Of a DNA stretch of 64,000 nt, positions 58,956-64,000 are shown piece after piece. Positions within the stretch are counted from its first letter, which is position 1, and the number at the start of each line of letters is the position of its first letter. The stretch lies in assembly GCA_039720395.1 (NCBI GenBank), contig CM077831.1, positions 33,267,067 to 33,331,066 of the forward strand, written 5' to 3'. The DNA comes from Liquidambar formosana. Taxonomy: Eukaryota; Streptophyta; Magnoliopsida; Saxifragales; Altingiaceae. Under the pieces are notes generated by a model. It was not told the DNA's origin. It saw only the letters and a list, made by a program, of their open reading frames with translations, and did no database searches. A program made the translations under genes and the position numbers.

Positions 58956-59422
58956 GGGGGGGGGGGGGGGGGTGGGGGGTGGGGAGGAGAGCCCACCCGT
59001 TCCTTTGGCTATAGAAGAGGGCAGCGCTTCCTGTTTTCTCAAACTCTTTTATTTGATGGTTAGAAGACTTGGAACTTATAGTAACCTAGACCTCATTTGA
59101 AAGATCAAAGACTAGTAGATTATAATAGGTGGTGTACGACATAAGAATTTCATTACAACTGTGAGAAATTCTTAAACCCAAATGGACACCCTTGAATTCC
59201 TCACAATTTAACTTAAGATAAACTTGTTAAACCCTCATTATTTCTTGTCCAAACCAAAAGGGCAGAACTCAGGTTTTTAAGTAACATGGTCCATCATTCA
59301 TCAAGGCATTTTGTTGTCTTTTTCTTTTTTTTTTTTTTTTTTTTCAAATGGCTACGCATTTTTATGCCTTGTAGCACTAACTTCTTTCCAGCACCATGGT
59401 TTACAACAAGAGTTAAAACTTT
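58414..59422. other. Intergenic with long T and G runs
   Basis: 35 T followed by 18 G at 58920-58972, and another T run at about 59324-59344. No gene. Confidence 0.65.
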
Positions 59423-59439
59423 CACCGACTTTATCTATG

Positions 59440-59479
59440 AGTCTTCACCATTGATCTTAGCCAAAAGACCGAGAAAGAT
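59440..59479 (-). pseudogene. Truncated U2 snRNA retro-copy with 17 bp target duplication
   Basis: The minus strand reads ATCTTTCTCGGTCTTTTGGC then TAAGATCAA, matching the first roughly 40 nucleotides of U2 snRNA. The 40-base insert is bracketed by a perfect direct repeat CACCGACTTTATCTATG at 59423-59439 and 59480-59496. Target duplications of this length point to LINE-type integration. The 3' part of U2 is missing, and it has no promoter of its own. Confidence 0.75.
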
Positions 59480-59496
59480 CACCGACTTTATCTATG

Positions 59497-59941
59497 CTTC
59501 AACCCTTTATTGTAATGGGGCTGGCCTATTTATCAAAAATAGGGGAGATGCCCCCACTTAGTGGCCTATCAGATCGAATTGCCTTACAAAAGGCATCCAT
59601 TCCTAATTCTCATTTATACTTTTTTCTTCAATGTTAGAAAATGGGCTTATTTTAGTTGACAAATTTTGGTTCTGAACATGCCCATCTGTGCTTTAAACAA
59701 ACAAATAATTCATGTGAGGAGTGATGAAAGCGATGGTTTAGGTAACGGAGTAGATGGGTTGGGTGGGCATAGCTGGATCCAATTGATCATATCCCTATTG
59801 GACCAAAACCATGGAAGTGAGTGCCACGTCATAGATGATGTCAACATTCTCCCTATTCCCATTCCCTTTTATACAGGAAAGGAAACATGCTTTCTAGTCA
59901 TTTTGATTTTTGGAAGGGCACAAACCCTTTTTGTTCTTGGC

Positions 59942-59981
<40 letters not shown>

Positions 59982-60696
59982 TGTGTGGTGAGGGTGCATC
60001 CACAGATGCACTATTGGGGCCTGACCAAGGTACAGAAACTTTTTGGTGTGGGGGACCTTCTCAGCTATATGAAGCTTCTCTCATGTGGAGAGAGAACAAA
60101 TTCTTCCTTCTCCAAAATTCCAGAAAAAAATTGCAGCATGGTAATTAATTAAGAATCCTTTAAAATGTATTTAATTATTAAATTTAATAAAATAGAATAT
60201 TAAAATAATTTTAATTTATGATTAGTGTAAAATATTTTTTAAGATTCAACAAAACATTTTCAACAGTTTTATAATTTGGAAAGTAAATAGTAGTACTTTT
60301 GCCATAACTGCGTTTAAAAAAAAAAAATTAAATTTTTTTTTTTCAACACAAAAACAAAGGTGTGCACACGTGGTTGCTATTTTTGACAAATAGTTAATGG
60401 CACACGATCAAGATGTAAAGATAATTTGTGAATGCTTTCCACCCAAGAGTTTGCTGCATCCAATTAACTAAATGTCTTACAATGTGAGTGGATGTAGGGC
60501 TGCCCTACTGGGGCAATTCCAATGCGGGTACAGCCAAATGATCTAAAGAGAATTTGGTGGATGCTTTCCACTGAAAATTTTGTGGCACCCAACCAAAATT
60601 TGGACCATTTTTTGTTTTACTTTGATGTGTGTTCTATACGAGTGGACATAGGACTACAGTGCTGCACTTCCACTTGTAATTTTTACTATTTCATGA
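59497..60696. other. Intergenic, GA microsatellite
   Basis: (GA)n at about 59945-59975. The open frames over this repeat (59666-60148) are not recognised as a gene. Confidence 0.55.
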
Positions 60697-61004
60697 TGTT
60701 GCGTTTGGTTTCGGATGATGAAATTAGAGTGAGAATGGAAGGAGAATAATCATTCCATTCCAATGTTTAGTAAGGAGTAAGAATGAAATTTTAAAAATAT
60801 AAATAAATAAGACTCATTTTTAATGATTTTTATGTCTTACAACGTGGGAATGATAATTCCTCTTGGTTGAGGAAGGAATGGTTATTAGACTTCATAAAAG
60901 AATAACCATTCCATTATTTGGACTACCAACACTCACTTTTTTAGGATTAGTAGTAATAGAATCACCATTTCGTTCATTTCTTCATTCCTTCATAACAAAC
61001 ACAT
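60697..61004. mobile_element. MITE (family T, copy 2)
   Basis: Shares TGTTGCGTTTGGTTT at the left end, TCATTTTTAATGATTTTTA in the middle and CATTCCTTCATAACAAAC at the right end with the copy at 51858-52206. The target duplication is unclear (ATGA / ATAA). Confidence 0.8.
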
Positions 61005-61181
61005 CATAATTCAATGGTTTAAAATGTTCTGCTCTGATTATAATAAAAAAAAGAAAAATGTTGGGCTATTCCATTGTTTGAAGGCAAAATGACACTTCAT
61101 TAGCTTGGGGGCTCGTAAGATGGGGTTGGATAAAGGTTTTAAGGGCAGAGCAAATATTGGGCCATGGTTGAATAATTGGAT

Positions 61182-61562
61182 GGGAATGGCTATTGTTCCC
61201 CATTTTGATTGAACTCCCTTTAGTTTTAGGCTTTTAAGATTTTATGCAAAATATAAAATGTTTTTACAAAAATCGATCATAGTGTCCACTAGAAAACATT
61301 ATCTTGAATAACTTTGCAAGATAAATTTTTTCCAAAATCTATCGTTTAAGTAGATTTTTTGTTGGCAAAAAATGAAATTAAGACTATAGAAAGTTAAAAA
61401 GTCTAATTTAACGATAGATTTTAGAAAAACTGCAAAATTGTTTACAATGATATTTTATAATGGACAACGCAACTGGTTTTCGTATAAACTCTTTATATTT
61501 TGCATAAAACCTTAAAAAGCTAAAACAAGAGGGTGTGATAAAAATGGGGGCCAACAGTTGTT
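61182..61562. mobile_element. Foldback MITE (family M, copy 3)
   Basis: The ends GGCTATTGTTCCCCATTTT and AAAATGGGGGCCAACAGTTG are roughly inverse. The interior has the family words AAGATTTTATGCAAAATATA, GAATAACTTTGCAAGATAAA and TTTTGCATAAAACCTTAAAA. The inverted pairing may extend about 15 bases farther out on each side. Confidence 0.75.
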
Positions 61563-61964
61563 TCGATTATTCAAACTTGGGATCAAGTGGCCAACCTAAA
61601 TTTCCACACAACCCAATAAGGTAATAAACCATGCATTTTGAAATTTAAAATAGCTTTCTAAAAACAATTTCACTGTGCTCCAAAACAGGAGACACCAACT
61701 ATTATTGACAACATATCCATTTTTTTCTAGACCCTCCAAAAAATTTCTAAAACAAGCAAAGAAAAACACAACGGCTAGCAAAAAGCTGCTTAAAAATGAA
61801 GAAGAAAGATTGCACGTGTCACAATCCTAACGGGTACCCAAACTTCTCCTTCCACATTTCGTGCTTTCCCTCTCAATTCAAAATTTTTGAAAACACAGGC
61901 CGTACAAATACACACACATACATACATGTACATACACATTCAATACAGTCGCTGCAATCACGCC

Positions 61965-63925
61965 ATGGAAGAAACCGACGAGGATCTCGGCTTCCGAGCG
62001 GCTTTTCCGGCTCTAGTTTCCCTAACTCCATTCACCCCTTCAATCTCGCCTTTCTCTCGCCGGCTCTCCAGCAACTTTACCCAGCCGAGCCGCCCCGTTC
62101 CCGCAGCGAGAAAGCTGGCATGGGTGTCGCTTCAGGGAAGGCTTATTGGCGCAGAAGAGGCGAGTTCGGCTAGAGCTATTGGGGGTGGGATGGGCCCACA
62201 GGAAGCCGTGGCTTGGGAGCTGTTCAGCCCGATTCATCGGATTCTCATCGTCGCCGTTATCGCCGTTGCCGTTGCGGAGTCGAAGAAGAATCGGCAGATA
62301 CGGCAGCTGAAAAAATCTGTGGAACTTAGGGTTAGTAAATGGGGTTTTTTTTTCTTTTATAATTCTTCTTAATTTATATTTGCCTGATTTCTGTTTATCT
62401 TTTATTTTATGCGTAATGTCAGCTGATTATAGGCATTTTATGCGTAATGTCAGCTGATTAAAGGCATTTGATGAGTAATGTCAGCTGATTATAGGCATTT
62501 TATGCGTAATGTCAGCTGATTATAAGCACATAATTATGTATAGGGTATTTAATCATTCTGCTTCCGGTTGGTAATTAGGGCTTGTTTTAATAATTGAATG
62601 TGGTTTAATCTATGCCTCGTGGATGTTGATTTTCTGCACAGACACACGCACATTTATGTTCATTTTCTGCACACACACACATTTATGTAAACAAAAGCAG
62701 TAAGTTTCTTTGAATAGCTGATTTTATGTATAAATTTCTGTTTTAGGGTTTGTTTTCAATACATGTTAGTGTGTCTGTGCAGAAATTTATGCATTAATTT
62801 CTGCGTCAGGTAGGGTTTCATTATAATGGTTCTGCTGATGTGGTCTTTTCAATTTTCTATGCAATTAGCCAATTAGCATTTAGGGTTTTTTAAAATTATA
62901 AAAAAATTAGGTTTATATACATAAATTCTATACTACGGTTTCATTATAATGGTTCTGCCTTGTGAGTTTGGTTTTGATTTTTGCTTATTGGTGATATGCT
63001 TACTTTTGTGTATTAGGTTTAAATTTAGTTGTCCTGCATGTGGGGTTTGTATAACATCGGTAGTTAGTAATTAGGGCTTCTTTTAAACAACGGGGCTGTT
63101 TTAATTTTAAATTTGTTGTTGATTTAATTATGCCCTTGCGTTATGATCCCAAGTGTCCCACATTGGTTAAGTATGGGCTTGGCCACCTATAAGCTCTTGG
63201 GAACCCTTCCCTTCAAGCTAATTTTCAAGGGAGAGTTAAACCTTTGGGCTCATATCATTTGGTATAGGTAGGATTTTTTGTAAATTTTTTTTCTTAACAA
63301 ATTTTTGGTACTTCTAACACATAAAATTCAGTCAATCAATTTTTTTTAACCCTCTGGAATCTCAATGGAATTTTTGTGAACATTTAAGTGATTATTTGCA
63401 TGAAGAAACTGCAATGACCAATATAAATTTAAGTTCTCTTCTCAACCCTTTTCCAGGATCAGGTTTTGTCAAGCATGCAGCAGAAGCTTGACAATCTTTG
63501 CGAGCAGGTGAATAACATAAAGGACCAGCCAGAAACTGGGGCCAACATGTCATTCATGAAGAATATGGAGTTTGGTAGCTGTGGTTGCTGGCTCTGTGAT
63601 CACCATCGGGGTCTGCCAAATGGTTTGGTGGTAAGAAACTAAAGAAATCATTTCATAAGAAGAAATTATTTGTTCTTGCCCGTGTTCTTGGTTTCTTTCT
63701 CTCGAGTCATGTTTTCTTTAATGATAACCATGCAATCAGCTGGTGATTATCACATATGAAAACCTGAATTATTCGTATTAGGGTAACTCAATTGTGAAGG
63801 TTTCCAGAGGGGATGAGATGCTCCAATATAAATTGCCACTCACAAATGAGGCAGAACAAGAGGAGCGCCGCATGTCTGATTTGTCAGATTGGGCTTCAAG
63901 TGTCACATCTGCTGCAGATATTCAG
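61965..63925 (+). CDS. Plant-conserved coiled-coil protein of unknown function (5' part)
   Basis: Exons are 61965-62330, 63457-63630 and 63782-63925, all phase 0 with GT-AG borders. The gene continues past the window. I start at the ATG at 61965 (MEETDEDLGFRAAFPALVSL) because upstream codons in that frame come from a CACATAC repeat. Residues 31-60 hold SRRLSSNFTQPSRPVPAARK and LAWVSLQGRL, recognisable in plant homologues. Residues 92-105 (RILIVAVIAVAVAE) are a possible membrane segment or buried helix. From residue 123 DQVLSSMQQKLDNLCEQVNN should form a coiled coil, followed by a Cys pair (CGCWLCDHH) and EAEQEERRMSDLSDWASSVT. I remember the family as uncharacterised and assign no function. 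The first 122 residues are GC-rich. Confidence 0.82.
62408..62526. repeat. 31-base minisatellite in intron 1
   Basis: Four near-identical tandem units of TATGCGTAATGTCAGCTGAT plus TATAGGCATTT. The third unit is the most diverged (GATGAGTAATG). Confidence 0.93.
63145..63270 (+). mobile_element. Probable TRIM/LTR relic in intron 1
   Basis: AGTGTCCCACATTGGTTAAG, then GGGCTTGGCCACCTATAAGC and CTTGGGAACCC, form a phrase I recognise from the starts of small plant LTRs, which typically have TCCCACATCGG and a TATAA-like box. No second LTR or target duplication was identified. Confidence 0.45.
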
Positions 63926-64000
63926 GTAACCAAAGAATTCATAAGCATTTTTTACGGGTGGGCCTTATGTTGAACAGTATGAAATTCTATCATTTTTGTA

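Noticed and set aside
59666..60148. 160-codon ORF as a gene
   Set aside because: It runs through a GA microsatellite giving a (RE)n stretch and has no recognisable domain.

Overview
The window is nuclear DNA of a flowering plant, most likely a woody eudicot. It is AT-rich, with intron-rich genes using GT-AG junctions, long intergenic stretches full of small non-autonomous transposons, and proteins that match plant families (GH127 DUF1680, FAR1/FRS, DRT100-like LRR, bHLH122-type). I see no bacterial, organellar or viral segment, no CRISPR array, and no intact tRNA or rRNA gene.

Layout. 1-7.8 kb: the last three coding exons of the spliceosome factor CWC22 lie between two copies of one block (1-2524 and 6217-7788). 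The left copy carries a 953 bp Mutator-type insertion; the right copy preserves the empty site. 7.8-15 kb: intergenic, with a small Mutator-like foldback (9253-9380) and a decayed 5'-truncated LINE with target duplications (12347-14536). 15.4-24.1 kb: a complete 12-exon GH127 beta-L-arabinofuranosidase-like gene with signal peptide, zinc/cysteine active site and AbfB-like tail. 25.3-26.6 kb: a foldback MITE, a histone H3 pseudogene, and a ribosomal protein L31 promoter plus first exon with no later exons. 30-31.1 kb: a single-exon DRT100-like LRR gene on the minus strand. 32.1-32.7 kb: an LTR-like relic. 36.4-41.7 kb: a FAR1-RELATED SEQUENCE 4-like gene on the minus strand, with a foldback MITE in its 5' UTR intron.

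42.0-54.4 kb is a gene-poor region of nested mobile elements: a 1.5 kb long-TIR MULE, an hAT-type element, tRNA-derived SINEs, Tourist-like and Stowaway-like MITEs, and a LINE RNase H fragment split by a MITE. 54.4-57.9 kb: a complete bHLH122/FBH/AKS-type transcription factor gene with an internally duplicated leader. 58-61.6 kb: more MITEs and a short U2 snRNA retro-fragment with 17 bp flanking repeats. 61.96 kb to the window end: the first three exons of a plant-conserved coiled-coil protein of unknown function.

The genes do not form a pathway: they are independent housekeeping, cell-wall and regulatory genes. The most informative content is the transposon record: dated nesting (SINE in Stowaway, MITE in LINE), a filled/empty pair for a MULE, a MITE family present three times, and two truncated U2 copies. 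I found no multi-gene defence or biosynthetic system.
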